NCBI GenBank assembly: GCA_902783065.1
Contig: CACZPV010000233.1
Span: forward strand, 1-8,734
Source: an uncultured Ruminococcus sp.
GTDB taxonomy: Bacteria > Bacillota > Clostridia > Oscillospirales > Acutalibacteraceae
Length of the DNA: 8,734 nt
Direction: 5' to 3'
Part shown: one piece after another, positions 1 to 5,246 of the stretch
Position numbering within the stretch: the first letter of the stretch is position 1
Layout: every line of letters begins with the position of its first letter
Position numbers and translations under genes: made by a program
The notes under the pieces: generated by a model
The model's database searches: none
The model's input: the letters and a program-made list of their open reading frames with translations, nothing else
Told to the model about the DNA's origin: nothing

Positions 1-44
1 ATCTTAGAGTTCTTGACGAAATCTATATGGAATTTTTGTCTCAT
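1..44 (-). CDS. secF: SecF, protein translocase subunit (5' end only)
   Basis: Only the first 14 codons are inside the window; they read MRQKFHIDFVKNSK. A short basic start followed by an F-x-I-D-F-V segment is typical of SecF just before its first membrane helix. The ATG (44-42) overlaps the secD stop codon in an ATGA arrangement, so translation is probably coupled to secD. A GGAGGT sequence lies at 61-56, about 11 bases before the ATG. SecF is a membrane partner of SecD that uses the proton gradient to help release exported proteins from the SecYEG channel. The identification rests on the short N-terminus plus its position directly after secD, where secF is the expected neighbour. Confidence 0.85.
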   Translation of the reverse strand, partial: MRQKFHIDFVKNSK

Positions 45-1402
45 GATTTCTTCTTACCTCCGTACAATCTTTTATTTCTCAGGAATCTGATTCCTGAAAT
101 AGAGCGGAGCATCGTTCTTGAAGCCCAGACACCCATAATAAAGTTAGAAATTACTCCTACCAGAAGTGTATAACCGAAGGCATAAATCAGACCTGTTGTG
201 GAAACACCAAACAGAGCTGAGAAGATATTTGCCGGACCAAATACAAGAATCAGGATCACAGCAACAATAATGATCGTGATATTACCGTCGATAATTGCAG
301 AAAGCGAACCCTTTGTACCGTTATTGATACAACCGTCAAGCGTTTTGCCTGTCCACAGTTCATCCTTGATTCTTTCAGCGGTAATAATATTTGCGTCAAC
401 ACCCATACCAATAGAAAGTATCATACCGGCAATACCGGGGATAGTCATTGTAAAGCTCGGGAAAACAGTGAAGTAACCCGAAACTGCCATAATGGAAAGT
501 GACAGCTGTCCGAGAAGCGCAATAAAGGCAACAAAGCCGGGCAGTCTGTACATTACGCACATAAACAGGAAGATAAAGCACAGTGCTGCAAGAGCCGCAT
601 ATCCCATTGCTTCCAGAGCATAGGTACCAAGTGACGGACTGATTGTACCGTAGCTTTCAATATTAAGGCTGAACGGAAGTGCTCCGGCATTGATCTTATT
701 TGCAAGATCAGTAGCACTTTCTGCGGTAAACGGATTCTCGTCAGAAGAAATCATTGCGTTTCCGTCAGTGATCGGTTTCTTGACAGACGGAGCAGAGATC
801 ATTGAATCATCCATCCATATAGAAATCTGCTGACCAGTATATTTGGTAGTAGCAGAGGCAAATTTTTCTTTGCCTTCATCTGTAAACTCAAGATCAATAA
901 TATACTGAGCGGGACTCTGACCATTTGCCTGCATATATTTAGCTGAAGCGCTCCTGATGTCTTTACCTGTCAGAAGTTCCTCACCGTCAGCAGACGTACC
1001 GCCTCTGAAGACAAGCTGAGCAGTGGAAGCAAGTTCTTTGATTGCTTCGCCGGGGTCATAGTTTTCCTCATCCGATTTCCACGGAAAACGAACAGTAATT
1101 CTGTCGTTGGTATAATCAGGATAAAGTTCATAATCCGTCACATTCTGATTTACAAGACGCAGATCAATTATTGATTTTACCGACTGCATCTGTTCTTCGG
1201 TAGCGTCTATGTCGTCTGCGGGTGCAAACACTGCTTCAACGCCGCCCTTGATGTCGATGCCCCATCGTATATCATTAATACCCTTTATATGGGTAACCGT
1301 CAGATCGCCGTTTTCACTGTACACACCGAAAACCGATGTATAGGTAAGCAGCAGTATGACTGCGAATACGATGAAGAACACCGGTTTGCCAACACGTTTC
1401 AT
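41..1402 (-). CDS. secD: SecD, protein translocase subunit
   Basis: This 453-residue membrane protein assists late steps of Sec-dependent export. I chose the ATG at 1402 because GGAGGA (1414-1409) sits 7 bases upstream; the frame stays open 37 codons further, but that stretch covers the leader and promoter-proximal RNA. Residues 8-28 form the first membrane helix. The SecD signature GIDIKGG is at 48-54, followed by a large periplasmic-type domain to about 260. Five further helices lie at roughly 266-285, 289-308, 318-337, 370-390 and 403-427. GMGVDANIITAER at 332-344 matches the conserved SecD helix-4 motif (GMAVDAN...ER) with its charged Asp336, and IIDGNIT (370-376) corresponds to the conserved D-x-N-x-T element. 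The tail is basic (GGKKKS). It is shorter than E. coli SecD (about 615 residues), as is usual in Firmicutes with split SecD/SecF. The stop overlaps the secF start. Confidence 0.97.
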   Translation of the reverse strand: MKRVGKPVFFIVFAVILLLTYTSVFGVYSENGDLTVTHIKGINDIRWGIDIKGGVEAVFAPADDIDATEEQMQSVKSIIDLRLVNQNVTDYELYPDYTNDRITVRFPWKSDEENYDPGEAIKELASTAQLVFRGGTSADGEELLTGKDIRSASAKYMQANGQSPAQYIIDLEFTDEGKEKFASATTKYTGQQISIWMDDSMISAPSVKKPITDGNAMISSDENPFTAESATDLANKINAGALPFSLNIESYGTISPSLGTYALEAMGYAALAALCFIFLFMCVMYRLPGFVAFIALLGQLSLSIMAVSGYFTVFPSFTMTIPGIAGMILSIGMGVDANIITAERIKDELWTGKTLDGCINNGTKGSLSAIIDGNITIIIVAVILILVFGPANIFSALFGVSTTGLIYAFGYTLLVGVISNFIMGVWASRTMLRSISGIRFLRNKRLYGGKKKS

Positions 1403-1522
1403 ACGGTATCCTCCAAAATAATATATTTTCCGGCAATCCCGTGATAAAAACCAATAATAGTCTTTCCGGGATGTACCCTTCTGTCTGCCGACTGCCGGAA
1501 GCCAGATCGACAAAACATATCA
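1403..1522 (-). promoter_or_regulatory. Structured 5' leader of secD (candidate cis-regulatory RNA)
   Basis: The transcript from the promoter at 1529-1557 would have a leader of about 120 bases. On the minus strand it holds an 8-bp perfect outer helix, TTCCGGCA (1500-1493) with TGCCGGAA (1435-1428). Directly inside is a small GTC-TGCC-GAC hairpin (1492-1483, given as the plus-strand reading), and then a second perfect helix, ATCCCG (1472-1467) with CGGGAT (1441-1436), closing a 25-base loop. The two helices share a continuous 3' side, giving a three-way-junction-like fold. It ends 14 bases before the GGAGGA ribosome binding site. I do not recognise a known riboswitch class. The pairing is seen in the sequence; a regulatory role is inference. 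Confidence 0.45.
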
Positions 1523-1528
1523 GATAAC

Positions 1529-1557
1529 ATTATATATTTTTTGCCACAAAAAGTCAA
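1529..1557 (-). promoter_or_regulatory. Sigma-A-type promoter for secD-secF
   Basis: On the minus strand, TTGACT (1557-1552) is followed by exactly 17 bases and TATAAT (1534-1529), giving a near-consensus housekeeping promoter. Transcription would start near 1522. There is no yajC or other gene between this promoter and secD, so secD is the first gene of its transcript. Confidence 0.85.
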
Positions 1558-1603
1558 TGGTTTTATACATTTTTTGGAACCGTCTGAGGATAAACTCATT
1601 TTC

Positions 1604-1737
1604 CTGGGGGAAACCCTTTGTTTGAAAACAAAGGGTTATCCCCCAGACCCCTTTTCTAAAAAAACTATACTTTAATATTTTATAATTCAATTTTATCATG
1701 AACCGAAAAAGCAGATGACTGATGAATTTGCTTTAGT
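1604..1737. repeat. Dispersed intergenic repeat, copy 1
   Basis: This ~134-bp unit is the partner of 4944-5082, in the same orientation. It opens with a hairpin: 1604-1622 pairs with 1627-1646 (19/20 bp with one bulged T, loop TGAA, ending CTGGGGG/CCCCCAG). An A/T-rich stretch follows, then the shared end GATGAATTTG-C/T-TTTAGT. Similarity to copy 2 stops at both borders. The copies differ by scattered substitutions, one-base run differences and a 7-bp insertion in copy 2. The unit has no coding capacity and no clear terminal inverted repeats of its own. It lies between the divergent secD promoter and the putative RNA promoter at 1864. It resembles a REP/MITE-like genome repeat; its mobility is unproven. 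Confidence 0.85.
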
Positions 1738-1863
1738 CAATGCGGCAGTGGGTATTAGTAAGGGTCCAGCGTCACGCCGCCAGACGACTGTAATAATGTT
1801 GAAAAATGTTGAAACAGTGTTCAGCTGTAGAAATTTTAAAAAAATTTTTAAAATTTTGAACTT
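1738..1863. other. Non-coding intergenic stretch
   Basis: No gene is seen here. The first half is comparatively GC-rich and contains a short direct repeat of AATGTTGAA (around 1796-1813). The second half, 1831-1857, is an almost pure A/T palindromic tract (AAATTTTAAA...AAATTTT) immediately upstream of the promoter at 1864, where an UP element would be expected. Confidence 0.5.
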
Positions 1864-1891
1864 TTGATAGTCAACGTGTGTCAATAATAAT
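1864..1891 (+). promoter_or_regulatory. Promoter of the putative structured RNA
   Basis: TTGATA (1864-1869) is followed 16 bases later by AATAAT (1886-1891); each differs from the consensus hexamer at one position. The A/T tract at 1831-1857 just upstream resembles an UP element. Transcription would start near 1898. This is the only good plus-strand promoter before the terminator at 2296-2334. Confidence 0.55.
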
Positions 1892-2067
1892 AGAGAGGTT
1901 AAATATTTAAATTGTTACTTCTGTCAGTCAGTTCTTTTGAATGGTTTCATTGAAGTTTTTCTCCGACTGCCGACGGCAGGCAGAGAAAAGAAAACACGAA
2001 ATTAAATATTTTTTGAGAACATTCCGAACAAAATGCATTTTTATTTCGTATTTATATTCAGAAGAAC

Positions 2068-2210
2068 ACTGCTCCTTTTTCGGAGGGATAGCCGGAAACA
2101 CAGATAATCCCTTCTGTGATTTATCAGAAAACAGTTTTTGAGAAGGTTATATTAGCGGCTCTAAACAAACAGTTCCACGACATCGGCTATTCTTCCGAAA
2201 AGGGAGCAGT
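2068..2210 (+). repeat. 143-bp element with 27-bp inverted ends
   Basis: ACTGCTCC at 2068 begins an arm that is complementary to 2184-2210 over 27 positions, with three differences. All three are G-U wobbles when read as plus-strand RNA and would be A-C mismatches on the minus strand, which favours a folded plus-strand RNA. The trinucleotide AAC flanks both ends (2065-2067 and 2211-2213), which could instead be a 3-bp target duplication of a miniature transposon. Both readings remain open. Confidence 0.75.
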
Positions 2211-2295
2211 AACAATAATTTTCTGCTGTGCAATTGTTTAAACCTTACACAGCTGACATTCTTTAATACAGCTTACAAGATATCTTTCCCGTAAA

Positions 2296-2334
2296 GGCGT
2301 ACACGTTTCCCCCTTGTGTACGCCGCATTTTTTT
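2296..2334 (+). terminator. Intrinsic terminator
   Basis: GGCGTACAC (2296-2304) and GTGTACGCC (2316-2324) form a perfect 9-bp stem with an 11-base loop, followed after GCA by seven T residues (2328-2334). The T tract makes it a plus-strand terminator. In the minus direction only TTTACGGG follows, so it would be weak for the converging leucine-rich-repeat gene. Confidence 0.85.
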
Positions 2335-2464
2335 GCACTCAACTGTTTTTTGGCAGATTCAGCACGCTACGCTCTTCTTAATCCTGAATCCGTAAAGTCG
2401 ACTTGATGAATTATAAAAAGGAAAGTACTTACGGGTTCATCTTATCTAGCGCACCTGTCTGTAA
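2335..2464. other. Convergent intergenic gap with alternative pairings
   Basis: No gene is seen. GATTCAG (2356-2362) can pair with CTGAATC (2384-2390), while the overlapping GAATCCGTAAAGT (2386-2398) can instead pair with ACTTACGGGTTC (2427-2438, one G-U and one bulge). The two helices exclude each other. No clear T-tract terminator for the minus-strand gene ending at 2465 is visible. Confidence 0.4.
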
Positions 2465-3238
2465 TCACCAGTCAAACTTAAATGACGGATCTGTAAAATA
2501 AATATAATTGCTGTCCTCATAATTGTATTTAAAATGACCCGAGTTTAATATTTTTTCTTTTAAATGCTGAAGCTGAGCTGAATCTTTTCCCTGTTTTGGA
2601 AGAAGAACATTCTTGATCGGAGTATTCATTACAGACTCATTACCTATATTCATCTCAAATGCCTTTTCATCGATTTCCATTACAGTGGTCGGAATAATCA
2701 GATTAAAGATATTACCGGGAACCTCACCATTTTCGTTACCCAATTCATGGTAACGAAGAATACTGACACCTTCCGGCAGATACAGATTTTTTACATCTTT
2801 GCCCAGAAAAAGATCGCCAAACGATTTAGCAGCAACATAATTATTTTTATTTTCAAACTCAATATAAAAATTCTCAATGGGAAGATTACTTGTCTGACCG
2901 GAATTTCCCATATTGATGCGACCCAGGATATTGGTCATATTTCCGGGCAGAATCAGTCGAAAAGTGTTCCTGCCGTATGGATAATATCTGTCAATAAAGC
3001 TGTCATAGATTGCTGTTACATCCTGAAGTTCTCCGAAAGCACCCTCCTCTATATACACGTAATTACGCGGCAGAACAAGCTTATTGATCGTTTTGGTACT
3101 TCCGAAAGCAGTTGCATCAATTTCCAGCAAATTCGGGAATACAGAAGCAAGATCCAGTGTTCCGAAATGACTATTGTAAAAAGCACGCTGTCCTATACGT
3201 GTAACATCATGACCACCGCTGATGGAACTAAGATTCAT
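2465..3238 (-). CDS. BspA-like leucine-rich-repeat domain (C-terminal piece of the broken fusion)
   Basis: These 257 residues show repeated LRR_5/BspA-type units, with patterns such as VTRIGQRAFYNS, LLEIDATAFGS, LVLPRNYVYIEEGAF and LIIPTTVMEIDEKAF, in which a hydrophobic strand is followed by I-x-x-x-A-F. Such domains are usually surface-exposed and mediate binding. There is no signal peptide at the first ATG, and the repeat pattern clearly begins upstream of it: the same frame encodes TIRFPDHLAEIPAGLCES just before (to about 3297). This is therefore unlikely to be a true gene start. It ends in FKFDW at a TGA. It is most likely the extracellular C-terminus of the gene starting at 4707, cut off by the AT-tract frameshift. 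On its own it would probably not be exported. Confidence 0.7.
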   Translation of the reverse strand: MNLSSISGGHDVTRIGQRAFYNSHFGTLDLASVFPNLLEIDATAFGSTKTINKLVLPRNYVYIEEGAFGELQDVTAIYDSFIDRYYPYGRNTFRLILPGNMTNILGRINMGNSGQTSNLPIENFYIEFENKNNYVAAKSFGDLFLGKDVKNLYLPEGVSILRYHELGNENGEVPGNIFNLIIPTTVMEIDEKAFEMNIGNESVMNTPIKNVLLPKQGKDSAQLQHLKEKILNSGHFKYNYEDSNYIYFTDPSFKFDW

Positions 3239-3294
3239 CGATTCACATAGTCCTGCGGGAATTTCTGCCAGATGATCCGGAAAACGTATCGTCC

Positions 3295-3792
3295 TTACAT
3301 ATATATATATGAACTTAATGCTTTTCTGTCTATTCTTGTTACAGGAACATTTCTGCCGTTATATTCTACATAAGAAGGCAAAACAAGTTCATGATCCTGC
3401 CCTCTGTATTCCATCAGCATTGCCTCATTGCCCTGAGGATATACCCTGAATAAAAATCTGCCGTCATCAGTCAGAATTGATTGATAGCTGCTGTAGTTTC
3501 TCTCGGCAGCATAATAACTATTCTCCTGCTGCACCGGAACGTAAACAATACTTGTATCATGTACCACACTGGTATCATGCACTACACTTACCTCACGGAT
3601 CACACTGACATCATGGATTACGCTGGTCTGAACAATCGTACTGGTAACGATTTCCGGTTCAGCACTTTCAGTTATTGATTCCGATTCACTATTCTCCTGA
3701 GGAGATTCCGTTGTTTCTTCTTCAATACTCAATTCAGATATCACAGACGACTCATTTGTACTCTCTGGTGCCCCGTCAGAGGTAAAATTCAA
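3295..3792 (-). CDS. Ser/Glu-rich linker and first leucine-rich unit (middle piece of the broken fusion)
   Basis: This 165-residue frame could only begin with TTG, directly after the TAA that ends the sigma piece and in the same frame, so it reads as a continuation rather than a separate gene. The first ~50 residues are rich in Ser, Glu and Thr, as in an extracellular spacer. Residues 58-87 are hexapeptide repeats (VIHDVS, VIREVS, VVHDTS, VVHDTS, IVYVPV). The end (RFLFRVYPQGNEAMLMEYRG, then LVLPSYVEYNGRNVPVTRID) is the entry into the leucine-rich domain. The frame stops at TAA (3297-3295) only because of the AT tract just before it. Reinitiation at TTG after TAA is a formal alternative but has no ribosome binding site to support it. 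Confidence 0.65.
   Translation of the reverse strand: MNFTSDGAPESTNESSVISELSIEEETTESPQENSESESITESAEPEIVTSTIVQTSVIHDVSVIREVSVVHDTSVVHDTSIVYVPVQQENSYYAAERNYSSYQSILTDDGRFLFRVYPQGNEAMLMEYRGQDHELVLPSYVEYNGRNVPVTRIDRKALSSYIYM
3299..3310. repeat. (AT)6 dinucleotide tract at a frame break
   Basis: Twelve bases of alternating AT lie inside the sigma-linker-LRR reading frame. Six units put the downstream leucine-rich domain out of frame and produce TAA three codons later; five units (or eight) would restore it. Dinucleotide tracts slip during replication, so this could be a one-step reversible switch or simply the site of one inactivating slip. Confidence 0.8.
3532..3621 (-). repeat. 18-bp tandem repeats encoding hexapeptides
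   Basis: Five consecutive 18-bp units encode VIHDVS, VIREVS, VVHDTS, VVHDTS and the degenerate IVYVPV. The alternation of hydrophobic and polar residues suggests an extended or beta-rich spacer between the membrane and the leucine-rich domain. Confidence 0.75.
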
Positions 3793-4593
3793 TTATACAA
3801 TTCCAATACAAGCTGCAACAGAAGCCGCTGCCACAACAGCTGATACTTTTGTAGCAACTGCATTGGAAATAGTTGTACTGACAGCACCCGAAAGACCTGC
3901 TGACGCAGCGTTTGTTATCACTGACGCTGTATTTCTTGCACTGCTAATAGCCGTAACAGTTGGCGCAGCATTGCCGGAACCTGTCACCGTATTTACATAT
4001 GTGCTTATATTGGAACCAACCGCATCACATACATGAGTCGGTACCTGAATCCACTGGGAGCTGCGGTGTATTATCTCTGTTAAATGTTCAAAAACATCTG
4101 TAGTATGCAGCCTTATATCATGCTTTGTTTCATAATTTTCAATTTTCTCTTTCAGCTTGCCTTTTGCATAACTTAAACGGCTTTTTACCGTTCCTATCCC
4201 GACACCGAGTGATTCTGAAAGCTCAAGATAAGACATATCCCCATAAAAACGCATAATAAGAATACGGCTGTAGTTTTCAGGCATTGCAGAGATAATATCA
4301 TAAATAATCCTGTCATTATCCTTCTGTTCTGTATTTTCATGCGGTACAAATTCCGTGTAAGTGCCGTTGTCAGTACTTACCGCAGCCTCTTTATCCTGCA
4401 CATCGGCATCATAGGTTTCCGTTATGATTTTGCCTTTTTTGCGCAGAAAATCCTTACACGCATTTACTGTTATCATTCTCAGCCATGCCCTGAATGTTTC
4501 GGGATTTTTCAAAGTGTACAGGTTTTGAAAAAGCTTAATAAAAACCTCTTGCGTAATATCTTCAGCATCATATGTATTATGCACCATCAGCAA
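3793..4593 (-). CDS. ECF-type RNA polymerase sigma factor with C-terminal membrane segment (N-terminal piece of the broken fusion)
   Basis: This piece contains most of an extracytoplasmic-function sigma factor. Region 2 is seen as YDAEDITQEVFIKLFQNL and FRAWLRMITVNACKDFLRKK. Region 4 (residues ~94-155) is seen as AMPENYSRILIMRFYGDMSY, then LSESLGVGIGTVKSRLSYAK, the helix-turn-helix that reads the -35 element. The real start is upstream: the same frame from ATG 4707 supplies the missing first helix (MNMDSQKIAEIVLAAKDGDE, stop, AVEQIVRLFQNEIYSAAL), interrupted by TAG at 4647-4645. Starting at TTG 4593 or ATG 4587 would delete that helix of region 2. After region 4 comes a ~90-residue Ala/Ser/Thr-rich stretch and a hydrophobic helix (SAVVAAASVAACIGIV) cut by TAA at 3795. 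An ECF factor with its own membrane anchor could be held at the membrane and released by a signal; that role is inference. Confidence 0.8.
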   Translation of the reverse strand: MLMVHNTYDAEDITQEVFIKLFQNLYTLKNPETFRAWLRMITVNACKDFLRKKGKIITETYDADVQDKEAAVSTDNGTYTEFVPHENTEQKDNDRIIYDIISAMPENYSRILIMRFYGDMSYLELSESLGVGIGTVKSRLSYAKGKLKEKIENYETKHDIRLHTTDVFEHLTEIIHRSSQWIQVPTHVCDAVGSNISTYVNTVTGSGNAAPTVTAISSARNTASVITNAASAGLSGAVSTTISNAVATKVSAVVAAASVAACIGIV

Positions 4594-4871
4594 AGCCGCC
4601 GAATATATTTCATTTTGAAACAGTCTGACTATTTGTTCAACAGCCTACTCATCTCCATCCTTTGCTGCCAGAACAATCTCCGCTATTTTTTGAGAATCCA
4701 TATTCATACAGTTTCTGTCACGCCTTTCATCGTAATCAATATAAACTATGCTATGCATTTCAAATTTCCCGCTTGCAGCTGAATTTTATAAAATAACAAA
4801 TTCCGCTGTCTGACAGTTGCCGCAAGAGAGCATAAACAAATCCATAACAATTATCCGACTAAATATATTAT

Positions 4872-4900
4872 ATTATATCATATTTTACATTTTCATTCAA
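4872..4900 (-). promoter_or_regulatory. Sigma-A-type promoter of the sigma-LRR gene
   Basis: On the minus strand TTGAAT (4900-4895) is followed by 17 bases and a perfect TATAAT (4877-4872), with further overlapping TATAAT-like steps. Transcription would start near 4865, leaving a leader of about 158 bases before ATG 4707. A good promoter in front of a broken gene suggests that the inactivation is recent or not permanent. Confidence 0.8.
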
Positions 4901-4943
4901 TCGTTTTATCCGGCAAACCGCCCTGCGAGCCACCGGATTTACT

Positions 4944-5082
4944 CTGGGGAAACCCTTTGTTTGAAAACAAAGGGTTATCCCCCAGACTCCTTTCCTAAAA
5001 AACTATACTTTATACTTTAATATTTTATAATTCAATTTTACCATAAACTGGAAAGGTAGACGACTGATGAATTTGTTTTAGT
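4944..5082. repeat. Dispersed intergenic repeat, copy 2
   Basis: Second copy of the unit at 1604-1737, in the same orientation and about 139 bp. The hairpin is 4944-4961 with 4966-4985 (loop TGAA), with one G fewer in the left arm than copy 1. A 7-bp tandem duplication (ACTATACTTTATACTTTAA against ACTATACTTTAA) is the main length change. The homology ends near GTTTTAGT. It lies between the divergent promoters of the sigma-LRR gene and the pullulanase, so it is not placed to terminate either gene. Confidence 0.85.
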
Positions 5083-5237
5083 TTAAGTACCGGAGCAGCA
5101 CAAACTCTCGCCTTTTTAAAATCAGCTATTTTGCCAATTTCCCTGATAATGGCGAAATGCACTAAAAAAGAATAAAAAATTTGTATGGAGTTTGGTTACA
5201 AAATTGATAAAATCTTATTTATTATGAAAAGGAAAAA
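5083..5237 (+). promoter_or_regulatory. Upstream region of the pullulanase with an inverted repeat
   Basis: No gene is seen. ATTTTGCCA (5128-5136) and TGGCGAAAT (5150-5158) form a 9-bp inverted repeat with one G-T wobble and a 13-base spacer; it could be an operator or a short hairpin. A/T-rich sequence follows up to the promoter. I found no convincing CcpA-type site. Confidence 0.35.
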
Positions 5238-5246
5238 TGTTATAAT
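5238..5246 (+). promoter_or_regulatory. Extended -10 promoter of the pullulanase
   Basis: TGTTATAAT gives a perfect TATAAT (5241-5246) with the TGn extension. The region one spacer upstream (TTTATT) is a poor -35, which is common for extended -10 promoters or promoters needing an activator. The start would be near 5253, with a ~122-base leader. The leader contains the palindrome ATATAC (5290-5295) / GTATAT (5301-5306), a possible operator. Confidence 0.6.

Larger units (their letters stand above)
1898..2334 (+). ncRNA. Candidate structured non-coding RNA (~437 nt)
   Basis: The interval is bounded by a promoter-like sequence (1864-1891) and a strong intrinsic terminator (2296-2334), both on the plus strand. 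No credible protein fits: the longest frame (1941-2141, 66 codons) has no ribosome binding site and no recognisable motif. In order it holds a 15-bp hairpin with two mismatches (1957-1971 with 1975-1989, loop GAC); a 27-bp stem (2068-2094 with 2184-2210) whose three imperfections are all G-U pairs in this strand; smaller helices inside it (for example CACAGA/TCTGTG); and an AACAAT/ATTGTT hairpin (2211-2216 with 2233-2238). It lacks the signatures I would expect of RNase P RNA, tmRNA, SRP RNA or 6S RNA. The alternative is an intergenic region with a small MITE inserted and a terminator left from a lost gene. Confidence 0.4.
2465..4707 (-). pseudogene. Broken ECF sigma factor - transmembrane - leucine-rich-repeat fusion gene
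   Basis: Three consecutive minus-strand open stretches join into one sensible protein of about 746 residues. Reading from ATG at 4707 (MNMDSQKIAEIV...), the sigma domain continues through an in-frame TAG (4647-4645, codon 21) without loss of family pattern. It reaches a hydrophobic segment, crosses an in-frame TAA (3795-3793, codon 305) directly into a Ser/Glu-rich linker in the same frame, and is then shifted at an (AT)6 tract (3310-3299). With five AT units the frame would run on as SSYIYVRTIRFPDHLAEIPAG into the leucine-rich domain. A good promoter lies upstream (4900-4872). No convincing Shine-Dalgarno is seen before 4707; an AAAGG lies about 17 bases upstream. The family pattern on both sides of each lesion shows what the ancestor looked like; whether this copy is dead, phase-variable or split into working pieces cannot be told here. 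Confidence 0.75.

Noticed and set aside
198..476. 92-codon plus-strand frame within secD
   Set aside because: Antisense of the secD membrane helices, which explains its hydrophobic composition.
1403..1513. N-terminal extension of SecD by 37 residues
   Set aside because: The extension reads through the leader structure; GGAGGA 7 bases before the ATG at 1402 and the family N-terminus fix the start there.
1604..1646. Hairpin of the dispersed repeat as an intrinsic terminator
   Set aside because: No immediate T tract follows on either strand, and both copies lie between divergent promoters.
1941..2141. 66-codon plus-strand open frame inside the putative RNA
   Set aside because: It has no ribosome binding site and no recognisable domain, and it runs through hairpin arms that explain the sequence better.
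2157..2242. Protein-like reading (GYSSEKGAVTII) across the right arm of the inverted repeat
   Set aside because: It has no ATG start and no ribosome binding site, the upstream frame closes quickly, and the sequence is accounted for by the 27-bp inverted repeat.
2747..3250. 167-codon plus-strand frame opposite the leucine-rich domain
   Set aside because: Antisense shadow of a clearly recognisable LRR frame; no ribosome binding site or domain.
3793..4647. Stop-codon reassignment (TAG/TAA read as Gln)
   Set aside because: The neighbouring genes end normally at TGA (secD) and TAA (pullulanase) and use CAG/CAA for Gln; a frameshift in the same gene also points to decay.
4339..4782. 147-codon plus-strand frame opposite the sigma domain
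   Set aside because: Antisense to conserved sigma regions 2 and 4 and crossing the sigma gene start; no supporting signals.
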